A stretch of DNA of 64,000 bases from Clostridium vincentii (lineage in GTDB: Bacteria > Bacillota > Clostridia > Clostridiales > Clostridiaceae). The notes beneath the pieces are model-generated. The model was not told the DNA's origin and did no database searches. It saw only the letters and a program-made list of their open reading frames with translations. Position numbers and translations under genes: made by a program. Position 1 is the first letter of the stretch, and every line of letters begins with the position of its first letter. Location of the stretch: positions 94,747 to 158,746 of the forward strand of contig NZ_PVXQ01000003.1 of NCBI RefSeq assembly GCF_002995745.1, in the 5' to 3' direction. This document shows, piece after piece, positions 10,495 through 19,335 of the stretch.

Positions 10495-10566
10495 ATGAAG
10501 ATTATGGCAATAAAATTACCTGGATTCATATCAAGGTTTATTAGGTTCTTTATGAGAAAAAAATAA
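10495..10566 (+). CDS. spoVM: Stage V sporulation protein M (SpoVM), 23 residues
   Basis: Tiny amphipathic peptide that in Bacillus recognises the convex forespore membrane and anchors the SpoIVA coat base. The frame starts MKIMAIKLPGFIS and ends RFFMRKK. Compared with B. subtilis SpoVM (MKFYTIKLPKFLG...) it keeps the IKLP core with Pro9 and the basic C-terminus. AGGGGG lies 5 bases before the ATG, a terminator follows, and the place between thiN and minus-strand rpmB is exactly that of Bacillus spoVM. It is easily missed because of its size. Confidence 0.9.
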   Translation: MKIMAIKLPGFISRFIRFFMRKK

Positions 10567-10574
10567 TTACATAG

Positions 10575-10606
10575 AAATTCAGATCATTTATTGATCTGAA
10601 TTTTTT
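10575..10606 (+). terminator. Intrinsic terminator after spoVM
   Basis: The stem AAATTCAGATCA / TGATCTGAATTT has a 5-base loop and runs into six T residues. Confidence 0.88.
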
Positions 10607-10620
10607 ATTGGTATAAAATA

Positions 10621-10648
10621 AAAAAATGCATTGAAACAATGCATTTTT
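10621..10648 (-). terminator. Terminator of rpmB, possibly bidirectional
   Basis: The inverted repeat AAAAAATGCATTG AAA CAATGCATTTTTT has A/T tracts on both sides. It sits 10 bases beyond the rpmB stop on the minus strand and could also stop read-through from spoVM. Confidence 0.85.
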
Positions 10649-10658
10649 CTATTTTGTA

Positions 10659-10850
10659 CTATACAGCTCTTTGAACCTTACCGGATCTTAAACATCTTGT
10701 ACAAGCATGAACAGTTTTTGGTGTTCCATTAACTAAAGCCTTTACTCTCTTTATGTTAGGAGCCCAAGTTCTCTTTGATTGACGATGTGAATGACTATAT
10801 TGAACTCCGGCTATAACGCCTTTATCGCATATATCGCATCTTCTTGACAT
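10659..10850 (-). CDS. rpmB: 50S ribosomal protein L28
   Basis: Large-subunit ribosomal protein L28, 63 residues, on the strand opposite to its neighbours as in Bacillus. Family features are RCDICDKG, SHRQSKRTWAPN, and CTRCLRSGK. The four cysteines (C5, C8 and the later CTRC pair) make a zinc-binding version. The AAGGAGGTG ribosome site is 8 bases upstream. It is transcribed alone, with its own promoter and terminator. Confidence 0.97.
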   Translation of the reverse strand: MSRRCDICDKGVIAGVQYSHSHRQSKRTWAPNIKRVKALVNGTPKTVHACTRCLRSGKVQRAV

Positions 10851-10903
10851 TTGAAAACACCTCCTTATTTGTGAAGATAATTCTCTTCAATAGGACAATA
10901 AGA

Positions 10904-10933
10904 ATTTTACCACATAGGAGTTAAAATATGCAA
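10904..10933 (-). promoter_or_regulatory. Probable SigA promoter of rpmB
   Basis: On the minus strand TTGCAT, an 18-base spacer and TAAAAT, with an extended -10 TGG just before it, lie about 55 bases before the rpmB start. Confidence 0.55.
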
Positions 10934-10984
10934 GTAAAATATATAATAATTTCTAATATTAAATTTCTTTATATTATATAAATC

Positions 10985-11013
10985 TTGAATATTATATGTT
11001 TCTAAGATAAAAT
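10985..11013 (+). promoter_or_regulatory. Probable SigA promoter of the Asp23-fakA operon
   Basis: TTGAAT, a 17-base spacer and TAAAAT lie 30 bases before the Asp23-family start codon. It is divergent from the rpmB promoter in the same 190-base intergenic space. Confidence 0.6.
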
Positions 11014-11043
11014 AGGGTTAAGGAAAGAATAGGAGGAATTGTA

Positions 11044-11394
11044 ATGATTGGATTTTCTAAAGAAAATGGATATATACATTACTCTGATGAGGTTTTAGCT
11101 AAAATAGTTGGATTATCAACTATGGAGTGCTATGGGGTAGTAGGAATGGTATCTAAAAATGCTAGCGATGGCTTTTGGGAACTTATAAGAGTAGAAAATT
11201 TAAGCAAGGGAGTAAAGATTACTCTAACTGAAGATGATAGATTAAATATCGAATTGTTTGTAATGGTTGAATATGGAACCAAAATATCTGTTATAGCAAA
11301 CAACATAATACAAAAGGTTCGCTATAGTGTAGAAAATTTCACAGGATTAAAGGTTTCATCGATAACTGTAAATGTTCAAGCGGTAAGAGTCTAG
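11044..11394 (+). CDS. Asp23/Gls24 family envelope stress protein (YloU-like)
   Basis: Small Asp23/Gls24-domain protein (116 residues). Family members associate with the inner face of the membrane and are linked to wall stress; the molecular role is not settled. Seen are the start ENGYIHYSDEVLAKIVGLS, the conserved GVVGM and the C-terminal VNVQAVRV. It precedes the DAK2-domain gene by 9 bases, the same pairing as yloU-yloV in Bacillus, and has a strong AGGAGG site. Confidence 0.92.
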   Translation: MIGFSKENGYIHYSDEVLAKIVGLSTMECYGVVGMVSKNASDGFWELIRVENLSKGVKITLTEDDRLNIELFVMVEYGTKISVIANNIIQKVRYSVENFTGLKVSSITVNVQAVRV

Positions 11395-11403
11395 GAGGTA
11401 GCA

Positions 11404-13038
11404 ATGGAATATATAGCAATAAATGGCCGTGATTTTTATAATATGGTAGTAAACGCGAGCAATAGATTAGCAGAAGAAAGCGAATTTGTTAATAGTTTAA
11501 ATGTTTTTCCTGTTCCAGATGGAGATACAGGTACAAATATGTCAATGACATTTAAAGCGGCTGTTAAAGAAATCGAAAATATGGATAGTACATCTATTGG
11601 AGATGTTTCAAGAAAACTTGCTAAGGGTGCTTTAATGGGAGCAAGAGGTAATTCAGGAGTTATACTTTCTCAGATACTTAGAGGCATCTCTAAGGGGCTG
11701 GAAGGATTAGAAGAAGCAAATGTAGCTCAAATGGCTATAGCTTTAAACGAGGGCTCAACAGCAGCATATAAAGCTGTAATGAGACCTACAGAAGGTACAA
11801 TTCTTTCTGTAATTAGAGCGACTAAGGATTCAGCACTTATTTCACAAGAAAAGGATGTTGCAGAATTTTTACACGAAGTAACAAAAGCAGCAAAGGTAAT
11901 GCTTGATCATACACCAGAGTTATTACCTGCTTTGAAAAAAGCTAAGGTTGTAGATTCAGGTGGAATGGGACTGTATATAATACTTCAAGGTATGACATCT
12001 GCACTTAAAGAAGATATTGAAGCAGAAATTAAGGATATCAAAATTTCTGAAGGTGGACTAGTAGGTGCAATATCTACTGAAGATGTGGATATTAAATTTG
12101 GATACTGTACAGAATTTATTATTCTAGGAGATGCTAGTAAAGCTGCTAAATTCCAGGACGAAATAGAACCTCTTGGAGATTCAATGATAGTAGTTGGATA
12201 TGATGATGTCATTAAAGTTCATATTCATACTAATGATCCAGGAAATGTATTATCAAAGGCAGTTCAAGTAGGTCAGCTTTCAAAAATAAAAATTGATAAT
12301 ATGAGAGAAGAGCATAGGGAATTATTATTAAGTCAAGAAGAAATAGCAAAACATACAGTAGCAAAAGAAGAAGTCGAAACTAAAAAGTATGCGTTTATAA
12401 CAGTTGCTATGGGAGATGGAATAAGTAATATATTCAAGGATTTAGGCGCTGATTATGTGATTGAAGGCGGTCAAACAATGAACCCATCAACACAAGATAT
12501 GCTTGAATGTATAGAAAAAATTAATGCAGAACACATTTTTATACTTCCTAATAATAAAAATATTATTATGGCAGCATCACAAGCTGCTGAAATTACAAAT
12601 AAGGACGTTAGAGTTATACCAACTACATCAATTCCACAAGGAATTACCTGTGTAACAATGTTTAATGGAGAAGCTAACGTGTCTGAAAATGAAAAAGAGC
12701 TAAATGAAATTATGAAATCTGTTAAAACAGGTTCAATAACTTATGCTGTTAGAGATACTGAAATTGATGGAATTGAAATTAAAGAAGGAAATATTCTTGG
12801 CTTGATTGAAGGAAAAATTAAAGAAGTGGGCCTTGATAAGTTTGAAGTTTCAGAAAAGGTACTTGAGAATATGGTTGACGGTGATAGTGAACTTATTACA
12901 TTGTTTTATGGTAAAGATATTGAAGAAGATGAAGTTGGTATTTTTGTTTCAAAATTAGAAGAAAAATATCAGGACTTGGATATTCAATGTTATAAAGGAG
13001 ATCAACCTTTATACTATTTCTTAATAGCAGTAGAATAA
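11404..13038 (+). CDS. fakA: Fatty acid kinase catalytic subunit-like protein (FakA/YloV)
   Basis: DAK2-domain kinase predicted to phosphorylate fatty acids held by a DegV-like FakB, feeding the acyl-phosphate pathway that PlsX also serves. The N-terminal DhaL domain has the nucleotide/Mg loop VFPVPDGDTGTNMSMT and the GARGNSGVILSQ motif. A middle domain and a C-terminal domain complete 544 residues, the usual length. GGAGG is at the start. A terminator follows. No fakB is present in the window. Confidence 0.92.
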   Translation: MEYIAINGRDFYNMVVNASNRLAEESEFVNSLNVFPVPDGDTGTNMSMTFKAAVKEIENMDSTSIGDVSRKLAKGALMGARGNSGVILSQILRGISKGLEGLEEANVAQMAIALNEGSTAAYKAVMRPTEGTILSVIRATKDSALISQEKDVAEFLHEVTKAAKVMLDHTPELLPALKKAKVVDSGGMGLYIILQGMTSALKEDIEAEIKDIKISEGGLVGAISTEDVDIKFGYCTEFIILGDASKAAKFQDEIEPLGDSMIVVGYDDVIKVHIHTNDPGNVLSKAVQVGQLSKIKIDNMREEHRELLLSQEEIAKHTVAKEEVETKKYAFITVAMGDGISNIFKDLGADYVIEGGQTMNPSTQDMLECIEKINAEHIFILPNNKNIIMAASQAAEITNKDVRVIPTTSIPQGITCVTMFNGEANVSENEKELNEIMKSVKTGSITYAVRDTEIDGIEIKEGNILGLIEGKIKEVGLDKFEVSEKVLENMVDGDSELITLFYGKDIEEDEVGIFVSKLEEKYQDLDIQCYKGDQPLYYFLIAVE

Positions 13039-13054
13039 ATTTATTTAACTATAG

Positions 13055-13079
13055 CAAAAAGCACCTTGGGTGCTTTTTG
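13055..13079 (+). terminator. Intrinsic terminator after fakA
   Basis: AAAAAGCACC TT GGGTGCTTTTT stem with T-tract, 16 bases after the stop codon. Confidence 0.9.
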
Positions 13080-13105
13080 TGTTTTTTGGAGGACAAATAT
13101 AAGTT

Positions 13106-15139
13106 ATGGATATATATAGTTCAGTTTCTACATTAAAGGGTGTAGGCCCTAAGGTTTTAGAAAAACTAAATAAGGCATCAATATTTAACATTCTGGATTT
13201 GCTTTTATATTTCCCAAGAGATTATGAATTTATAGGCGGAAACCCGACTTTTGAAGATATTGATGGTGAAATAAAACAAATTTTAACATGTGCAGTAACT
13301 TCTATAAAGAGGGATATTAGAACTAGAACGGGAAAATATTTATCAACTATTGAATTTGATTATGATGGGCACAAGATTGATGGGAAATGGTTTAATCAAC
13401 CTTATGTAAAAAATAGCTATAAGTTAGATAATACATATAATCTAATGGGAAAATTCAAGAAAGTAGGAAATGGTTTTCAAGTAATAAACCCTGTAATTGC
13501 ATGCAGGTCGGGTTTAAGTAGTGAAATAAAACCTATATATACGCTTAAGGGAGAGCTTACAGATAAGCTTTTATCTAAATTAGTTAGTACGGTAATGGAT
13601 ATTATAACTATAAGTGAAAATCTGCCTAAGGAAATTCTAGATAAGTATAAACTAATCGGATTAGATGAGTCTATAAGAGAAATACATTTTCCGAAGGACA
13701 ACAATTTGCTTAAAGCTGCAATCGCTAGGTTGAAGTTTCAAGAGTTATTTACTTATTCAATGAAGTTATTGCTGTTAAAAAACAAGATAAAGGGAAGTAG
13801 TAATGGTATTAGTATTCCTTGGAATGATAAATTAGGTGAGTTAAAGAAAACACTACCATTTCAACTAACTAATGCACAAACAAGAGTTGTTCGAGAAATA
13901 TTAATGGACCAGAAAAGTCATCATCCTATGAATAGATTAGTTCAAGGAGATGTTGGTAGTGGAAAAACTGTGGTTGCTTTTATAGCTATATATAATGCTT
14001 ATACAAATGGGTATAAAGCCGCATTTATGGTACCTACAGAAATATTAGCTAATCAACATTATGAAGAGGCTAAGAAACTACTAGGCCCATTTGGAGTTGA
14101 GATAGAACTTTTAACTGGAAGTACATCAGCAAAGGAAAAAAAGAGGATAAAAGATAGAATAAAAGAGAAGGAGCCCTTAGTGGTCATAGGAACTCATGCT
14201 CTTATACAGGAAGATGTAGATTTTCAGGATTTAGGACTTGTAGTTACTGATGAGCAACATAGATTTGGAGTAGAGCAAAGAAGTAAGCTTATTAATAAGG
14301 GGAAGAGAGCAGATGTTATTGTAATGACAGCTACTCCAATTCCTAGAACTTTAGCACTTTATCTTTATTCTGATTTAGATGTTTCTGCAATAGACGAATT
14401 ACCACCAGGAAGAAAGAAAATTGATACAAGTGTCTATAGAGAAAGCTCAAGAAATAAAGCGTATGAACTAGCAATGAATGAAGTTAAAAAGGGTAGGCAA
14501 GTTTATGTTGTATGTCCCCTTATAGATGAGGATGAGACAAAGCAATTAAATTCTGTTGAAAGTATATATAAAAGGCTTAAGGAAGGCATTTTTAGTGATG
14601 TTGAGGTTGAAGTTCTACATGGCAAAATGAAATCTTCTGAAAAGGAAGATATTATTAATAGATTTAAAGATAATGAAACAAAAGTATTAATTTCAACAAC
14701 TGTTATTGAAGTTGGTATAAATGTTCCTAATGCTTCAGTTATGATAGTAGAAAGTGCCCAGAGGTTTGGGTTAGCTCAGCTTCACCAACTTCGTGGAAGA
14801 GTTGGACGTGGAGAATACCCTTCCTTTTGCATTTTAATCGCAAATATAAAAAGCGATACCACAAAAAAGAGAATGATGATAATGGCTGAATCAACAGATG
14901 GATTCTATATAGCAGAGCAGGATTTAAAACTTAGGGGCTCTGGAGAAATGTTTGGAATGAAACAAAGTGGAGAAGAGGGGCTGCTTCTAGCTGATATATA
15001 TGAGGATATGGATATATTAAAGTATGCTAGGGAAGAGGCTAAATTAATACTTGAAAATAAAGAGGACGAGAATAAGAGATTAGTATATGAAATTTCTCAG
15101 GGCCTAGAAAAGAGTAGTAAATATATTTGTTTTAATTAG
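13106..15139 (+). CDS. recG: ATP-dependent DNA helicase RecG
   Basis: Branch-migration helicase that regresses stalled forks and processes recombination intermediates. The N-terminal wedge/OB domain starts with LKGVGPKVLEKL. The helicase core has Walker A (QGDVGSGKTVVAF), the DEQH box (VTDEQHRFGVEQR), TATPIPRT, and motif VI (HQLRGRVGRG). The 677 residues are typical. GGAGG is 12 bases before the ATG. It follows a terminator, so it probably depends on read-through or a weak local promoter. Confidence 0.96.
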   Translation: MDIYSSVSTLKGVGPKVLEKLNKASIFNILDLLLYFPRDYEFIGGNPTFEDIDGEIKQILTCAVTSIKRDIRTRTGKYLSTIEFDYDGHKIDGKWFNQPYVKNSYKLDNTYNLMGKFKKVGNGFQVINPVIACRSGLSSEIKPIYTLKGELTDKLLSKLVSTVMDIITISENLPKEILDKYKLIGLDESIREIHFPKDNNLLKAAIARLKFQELFTYSMKLLLLKNKIKGSSNGISIPWNDKLGELKKTLPFQLTNAQTRVVREILMDQKSHHPMNRLVQGDVGSGKTVVAFIAIYNAYTNGYKAAFMVPTEILANQHYEEAKKLLGPFGVEIELLTGSTSAKEKKRIKDRIKEKEPLVVIGTHALIQEDVDFQDLGLVVTDEQHRFGVEQRSKLINKGKRADVIVMTATPIPRTLALYLYSDLDVSAIDELPPGRKKIDTSVYRESSRNKAYELAMNEVKKGRQVYVVCPLIDEDETKQLNSVESIYKRLKEGIFSDVEVEVLHGKMKSSEKEDIINRFKDNETKVLISTTVIEVGINVPNASVMIVESAQRFGLAQLHQLRGRVGRGEYPSFCILIANIKSDTTKKRMMIMAESTDGFYIAEQDLKLRGSGEMFGMKQSGEEGLLLADIYEDMDILKYAREEAKLILENKEDENKRLVYEISQGLEKSSKYICFN

Positions 15140-15154
15140 AATGAAGCTATTATG

Positions 15155-15178
15155 ATATACAATTTTAAAATTGTATAT
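15155..15178 (+). repeat. 24-base perfect palindrome over the rsmD promoter
   Basis: The arms ATATACAATTTT and AAAATTGTATAT are exact reverse complements with no spacer. The right arm contains the -35 hexamer TTGTAT of the rsmD promoter. There is no T-tract, so it is not a good terminator of recG; a dimeric-repressor site is possible. Confidence 0.6.
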
Positions 15179-15199
15179 ACATGACGAATGTGATAAAAT
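15171..15199 (+). promoter_or_regulatory. Probable SigA promoter of rsmD-coaD
   Basis: TTGTAT, a 17-base spacer and TAAAAT with an extended -10 (TGA just upstream), 33 bases before the rsmD start. The -35 lies in the right arm of the palindrome at 15155-15178. Confidence 0.6.
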
Positions 15200-15231
15200 A
15201 TTAGTAGTGTTACACCAAGGAGGACTGAAAA

Positions 15232-15780
15232 TTGAGAATTATAGCAGGAAAAGCAAGAGGTCGCAAATTAATCTCTCCAGAAACTATGGAAACTAGACCT
15301 ACTTTAGATAGAGTTAAAGAAGCTATGTTTAGCATGGCTCAAGGATATATTTTAGACGCTGTAGTTGTAGATGTCTTTGCAGGGACTGGAAGTTTAGGAT
15401 TAGAATCAGCAAGTAGAGGAGCTAAGGAAGTGTATTTGGTTGACAAAAGCCCTGTTACATATCCTTTGTTAAAACAAAATGTTGAAAATTTAAAATTTCA
15501 AGATTTTTGTACCCCTCTTAACATGGATGCCTATGAGGCTTTAAGAATGTTAGCTAAAAAAGATAAAAAGTTTGATCTAATATTTATTGACCCTCCATAT
15601 TGTAAGGAAATGATACCGGAAGCTATAAAGATAGTTAAGGAAAATCAATTATTGCAACCAGATGGCCTAATAGTTACAAAAATAGATACTGTGGAAGAAA
15701 TATATGAAGGATATGAAGATATAAAACTTACACGAAGTAAAAGATATGGTAATACAACTGTTTGTTTTTATCAGTACTAG
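15232..15780 (+). CDS. rsmD: 16S rRNA m2G966 methyltransferase RsmD
   Basis: SAM-dependent methyltransferase acting on a guanine of 16S rRNA. Family hallmarks in 182 residues are [25 protein letters not shown], the SAM loop [12 protein letters not shown] and the catalytic [12 protein letters not shown] start, with AAGGAGG about 9 bases upstream. coaD starts 11 bases downstream; rsmD-coaD is a widespread pair. Confidence 0.95.
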   Translation: MRIIAGKARGRKLISPETMETRPTLDRVKEAMFSMAQGYILDAVVVDVFAGTGSLGLESASRGAKEVYLVDKSPVTYPLLKQNVENLKFQDFCTPLNMDAYEALRMLAKKDKKFDLIFIDPPYCKEMIPEAIKIVKENQLLQPDGLIVTKIDTVEEIYEGYEDIKLTRSKRYGNTTVCFYQY

Positions 15781-15791
15781 GGAGGCAAATA

Positions 15792-16274
15792 ATGAGAACA
15801 GCAGTTTATCCAGGTAGTTTTGATCCCATAACTTTAGGGCATTTAGATGTTATTTCAAGAGGTGTTAAGGTTTTTGATAAAATTATTGTTGGTGTTTTAG
15901 TTAATGTAGATAAAACTAGTCTCTTCAATATTGATGAAAGAGTGGAATTAATAAAAAGAGTTACTAGAATGATACCTAATGTTGAGGTAGTTAGTTTCGA
16001 GGGATTATTAATTGATTTTATGAAAGAATACGATGCTAATGTTATATTAAAAGGTTTAAGAGCTTTTTCGGATTTTGAATATGAATTTCAGATGGCACTC
16101 ATGAATAATAAATTACAACCAGAGATAGAAACGTTGTTTATGATGACCTCAGCTCAATATTCATATTTAAGTTCAACAGCAGTTAAGCAAGTCGCAAAAT
16201 TTCGTGGTGAATTAAAGGGTTTGGTGCCGGATATGGTTATTCCGGATATAATTAATAAAATAAATCAAAAATAG
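15792..16274 (+). CDS. coaD: Phosphopantetheine adenylyltransferase
   Basis: Penultimate step of coenzyme A synthesis: 4'-phosphopantetheine plus ATP gives dephospho-CoA. Seen in 160 residues are [12 protein letters not shown] (nucleotidyltransferase xxGH motif, His17), [12 protein letters not shown] and the SSTAVKQVA signature. The ATG at 15792 follows GGGAGG by 7 bases. A longer in-frame opening inside rsmD (from 15762) lacks a ribosome site and precedes the conserved MRTAVYPG start. Confidence 0.96.
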   Translation: MRTAVYPGSFDPITLGHLDVISRGVKVFDKIIVGVLVNVDKTSLFNIDERVELIKRVTRMIPNVEVVSFEGLLIDFMKEYDANVILKGLRAFSDFEYEFQMALMNNKLQPEIETLFMMTSAQYSYLSSTAVKQVAKFRGELKGLVPDMVIPDIINKINQK

Positions 16275-16297
16275 AATTTATTAGATGGGGTGGTATT

Positions 16298-16843
16298 ATG
16301 GGAAAATCAATGGATGTAAATATTGTAGAACTTTTAGAGTATCTTCAAGATTTAATTGAGAAATCACCGAAGGTGCCTATTAGTGGAAGAACTATGGTGG
16401 ATAGGAAAGAGATACTAGAGGTTATTGATCAGATAATTAACTATTTGCCGGATCAATTTAAAAAGGCTCAATGGGTAATGAATGAGAGAGAAAGAATACT
16501 TGGAGAAGCTAAAAAAGAATATGATTCTGTCAAAAAAGAAACAGCAGATATGATGAGGCAAAATATTGAGAATCACGATATTGTTAAGGAAGCTAGAATA
16601 AGAGCACAAGAAATAGAAGCTGCAGCGAAAAGAGATGCTAAGGCTATTAGATTAGGCTCAAGAGATTATTCAAATGAAATATTAACAGAATTAGAGCGGG
16701 AAATTACAAATAAGAAGGAAGAGCTTATTAAAGCCCTTCAAGCAAGCTTTGAAGGAGTAGCAAATGATATAGATAAGAATCTAACGAATGCTAGTTCTAC
16801 AATTAAAGAAAATATCAAAGAATTACGAGATATGAATAAATAG
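16298..16843 (+). CDS. Coiled-coil protein of unknown function
   Basis: 181 residues, strongly helical and charged from about residue 60, with heptad-like Glu/Lys/Ala/Ile patterns typical of ATP-synthase stalk or DivIVA-like coiled coils. No membrane segment, no signal peptide and no catalytic motif were seen. GGGGTGG precedes the ATG. Proteins of this kind commonly sit after coaD in clostridia, but I do not know a function. Its 3' end overlaps the convergent ylbJ gene by 21 bases. Confidence 0.8.
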   Translation: MGKSMDVNIVELLEYLQDLIEKSPKVPISGRTMVDRKEILEVIDQIINYLPDQFKKAQWVMNERERILGEAKKEYDSVKKETADMMRQNIENHDIVKEARIRAQEIEAAAKRDAKAIRLGSRDYSNEILTELEREITNKKEELIKALQASFEGVANDIDKNLTNASSTIKENIKELRDMNK

Positions 16844-17998
16844 TTTTTTTAATATCTTAAAAAAAACAGTTAAGGTAAGTATTGCAATGAGTGGAACAAG
16901 ATACATGAAAATATTTATAGTTGTTCCATTAGAGGAAATAATTGTCCCAGTTTCAACTGTTCCAAGATAGAAATAAGATACAATAAAAGTTATTATGAAG
17001 CTTATTATTCCTTGAATAAATTTTAATAAGCTGTATCTTATCATAGATATTTTATCTTTACTAATAAAAGAGCTTACTTGAGCAATTATGCAAAGTCCTG
17101 AAAATGAGCATAAGAAACTTATTATACTTAATTTTATAGAGAAATTAAAGGCGGATGTAGCTATTAGGTTGCATCCATTTGTTATTTCTATGCTTCCAAG
17201 AAGAAATCCGAATAATGAATCCTTTGGTAAGTTTATAAATTCTTCTAGGTTGCTTATAAAAAAGTGTATACTTACATTGCTTTTTATTATTCCTATAATT
17301 ATGGAAAAAATAACAATAAATCCTCCAATTGATATTGTAGTATTTATTGCTTTTTCAAGGGCTTCTTTAAGTAACTCTCCGAAATTTTTAGTATTCACAT
17401 AAGTTCCCATTACTTCAGGTGAAGTGTGTGGTCCTTTTTTTTTGATAATAAAGCCTACTATAAGTGGAGAAAGGTAATTAGCAATAAGCAATAAGTACCC
17501 AAGGTTAACATTTCCTAACAAGGAAGTGGCAACGGGGCCTAATATAAATAGGGGGCTGCAATTGGTTGCAATATTTAATAAAGAAGCATATTCATCTTTT
17601 TTTATATATTTTAAATTATATAAATCCGAACAGTACTTGGCTCCAAGTGGATAACCGCAAAGGAAGCTAGTAGTTAAAGGTAACGAGCAATTCTTTGAAA
17701 GACCTAGAGGTTTACATATTAATGGACCTAAGAACTTTGAATATAAACTAATACCATCGTAAGATATTAATAGATTGCAGATTAATGAGAAAGGAAGTAC
17801 TGTAGGCAAAATTGCTAGAAACCATATTTTACATCCTTCTATAGCAGAGCTTGTAGCAGTTTCTAAATTCATAAAAAAAATTAAAATTAGCAAACTAATA
17901 AAAAAACATATTATGTAATTTTTATTTATATCTATTAGTTTAAATAACATTTGTATTAAAAGTATAATAATAATCCATAAGAAAACAATACTAATCAA
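16823..17998 (-). CDS. ylbJ: Sporulation integral membrane protein YlbJ
   Basis: Polytopic membrane protein (391 residues, about eight to ten hydrophobic segments) of the YlbJ/nucleoside-recognition (Gate) family, needed in Bacillus for spore cortex formation. Characteristic parts are FLAILPTVLPFSLI, FLCGYPLGAKY and the Gate-like GGFIVIFSIIIGI. I place the start at the TTG at 17998, because the AGGAG site ends 8 bases before it; the GTG at 18007 would abut the ribosome site. Its 3' end is antisense to the coiled-coil gene. Confidence 0.88.
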   Translation of the reverse strand: MISIVFLWIIIILLIQMLFKLIDINKNYIICFFISLLILIFFMNLETATSSAIEGCKIWFLAILPTVLPFSLICNLLISYDGISLYSKFLGPLICKPLGLSKNCSLPLTTSFLCGYPLGAKYCSDLYNLKYIKKDEYASLLNIATNCSPLFILGPVATSLLGNVNLGYLLLIANYLSPLIVGFIIKKKGPHTSPEVMGTYVNTKNFGELLKEALEKAINTTISIGGFIVIFSIIIGIIKSNVSIHFFISNLEEFINLPKDSLFGFLLGSIEITNGCNLIATSAFNFSIKLSIISFLCSFSGLCIIAQVSSFISKDKISMIRYSLLKFIQGIISFIITFIVSYFYLGTVETGTIISSNGTTINIFMYLVPLIAILTLTVFFKILKKLFIHIS

Positions 17999-18054
17999 GC
18001 TAATCACTCCTGTCTATAGTATTTATATTTCTTATTGCTAAATTATAGTATACT

Positions 18055-19260
18055 TTATTTTAAATATATTGGACTTTTATAATAATCTTCTAGAGGAGAA
18101 ATATTTGGATTTAAAATTGAATATGCCTTGGTACCAAGTAAATCTAATTTGAGTTTATCATCTGAAATTTTCTTGGGAACTTTTGTTAATATATTTATTT
18201 GATCTTTATCCTTTATTTCTTTTAGAATCTTAATACCGGTATCGTTGAAGGCTAAAGGTCTTATATAATTTGTTCTTTCATTCATTATTTCTTTAGCGTT
18301 ATAATTTTCAAGACCAATAAAAAAGCAGGTTAAAATTCTGCTGATTCTAGTGTAGGTATAACGTTTGCTTTTTACCTTTAAAATTAATTCGCTTAAAGAG
18401 TGTGATGCAATTATTTCTTTTAAAATTTTATTATCTAATCCTTCTTTAACATCTAAAATATCTTTTATCTTTTCACCCTCTGTTAAGAGTTTGTATTTTA
18501 AATAGGGAAAAATATCATCTCCATATACAAAGTTATAGTTGTTATTAGCTAAATCAGTGAAAATCTTATAGGTATTTGTAGGAATTGAATTTTTTAACTG
18601 GCTTAAATCATTAGAATCTTTTAATTTAGCTCTAATTGATGTAGCAGAGGGATAAATTGTAGATAGTTCAGAAGTATTATAATCTGCTCCAACTCGTTTT
18701 AATGTTAATGGAACTATTGAACTATCTGATTTTTTTATTGCTTTAATATACTCAATTGCTAATATGTTATTAGAATTTGATAGTATCTCTGTGCAAGGAA
18801 TTTTAGGTAAATATTCTTTCAAAGCAACACTTCGTGCTGTGTGATAAGGGAATCCTTTTTTTAATTCTGATTTAAGTATACTTCTATAGGCATCTGGTTC
18901 ATATAATAGGGTAGATGCAATTATATCTAGGTCTGATGTTTCACCGTGTTCACTACCGAAGAATATATTGCTGACAACTCCAGTGCTATTTAATATATTC
19001 ACTGCACCTTCAGAAAAACCTTCTGCTGACGAAATGGAATATACAAGGGGTAATTCAATAACTAAATCAACACCATTTTCTACAGCCATCCTTGCACGGG
19101 TCCATTTATCTATTAATGCAGGCGTTCCTCTTTGAACAAAGTTTCCACTCATTATGCATATAATTCCTTCGGATTTTGTATCTATCTTAGCTTTTTGCAG
19201 ATGATATAGATGCCCTAAATGAAAAGGGTTGTATTCAGTTATAATACCTGTGATTTTCAT
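18055..19260 (-). CDS. tmcAL: tRNA(Met) cytidine acetate ligase TmcAL (YlbM)
   Basis: Activates acetate with ATP to acetylate C34 of elongator tRNA(Met). The N-terminal nucleotidyltransferase-like fold has ITEYNPFHLGHLYHL (HxGH), MSGNFVQRGTPAL and FGSEHGE; 401 residues, family length. AGGAGG lies 7 bases before the ATG. It is upstream of ylbJ on the same strand (ylbM-ylbJ association as in Bacillus) and divergent from pta, whose product handles acetyl phosphate. Confidence 0.93.
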   Translation of the reverse strand: MKITGIITEYNPFHLGHLYHLQKAKIDTKSEGIICIMSGNFVQRGTPALIDKWTRARMAVENGVDLVIELPLVYSISSAEGFSEGAVNILNSTGVVSNIFFGSEHGETSDLDIIASTLLYEPDAYRSILKSELKKGFPYHTARSVALKEYLPKIPCTEILSNSNNILAIEYIKAIKKSDSSIVPLTLKRVGADYNTSELSTIYPSATSIRAKLKDSNDLSQLKNSIPTNTYKIFTDLANNNYNFVYGDDIFPYLKYKLLTEGEKIKDILDVKEGLDNKILKEIIASHSLSELILKVKSKRYTYTRISRILTCFFIGLENYNAKEIMNERTNYIRPLAFNDTGIKILKEIKDKDQINILTKVPKKISDDKLKLDLLGTKAYSILNPNISPLEDYYKSPIYLK

Positions 19261-19288
19261 AATAAGCCTCCTGTGAAAATTTATATTA

Positions 19289-19317
19289 ATTATATCATAA
19301 ACTATAGAGGTAAACTA
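19289..19317 (-). promoter_or_regulatory. Possible tmcAL promoter (extended -10)
   Basis: On the minus strand TATAAT preceded by TGA, 17 bases after a weak -35 (TAGTTT), about 30 bases before the tmcAL start. Confidence 0.4.
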
Positions 19318-19335
19318 AAATAATAATGAGGATAG

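Noticed and set aside
16284..16295. GGGGTGGTATT resembling a T-box TGGTACC-type antiterminator element.
   Set aside because: It is the ribosome site of the coiled-coil gene; no specifier loop or terminator surrounds it.
16843..16867. GTTTTTTT / AAAAAAAAC hairpin at the end of the coiled-coil gene as a bidirectional terminator.
   Set aside because: Stem is almost purely A-T and lies inside ylbJ codons; too weak to call a terminator.
17088..17402. Plus-strand frame of about 104 codons inside ylbJ.
   Set aside because: It lies wholly antisense to a clear membrane-protein gene, with no ribosome site; a shadow frame.
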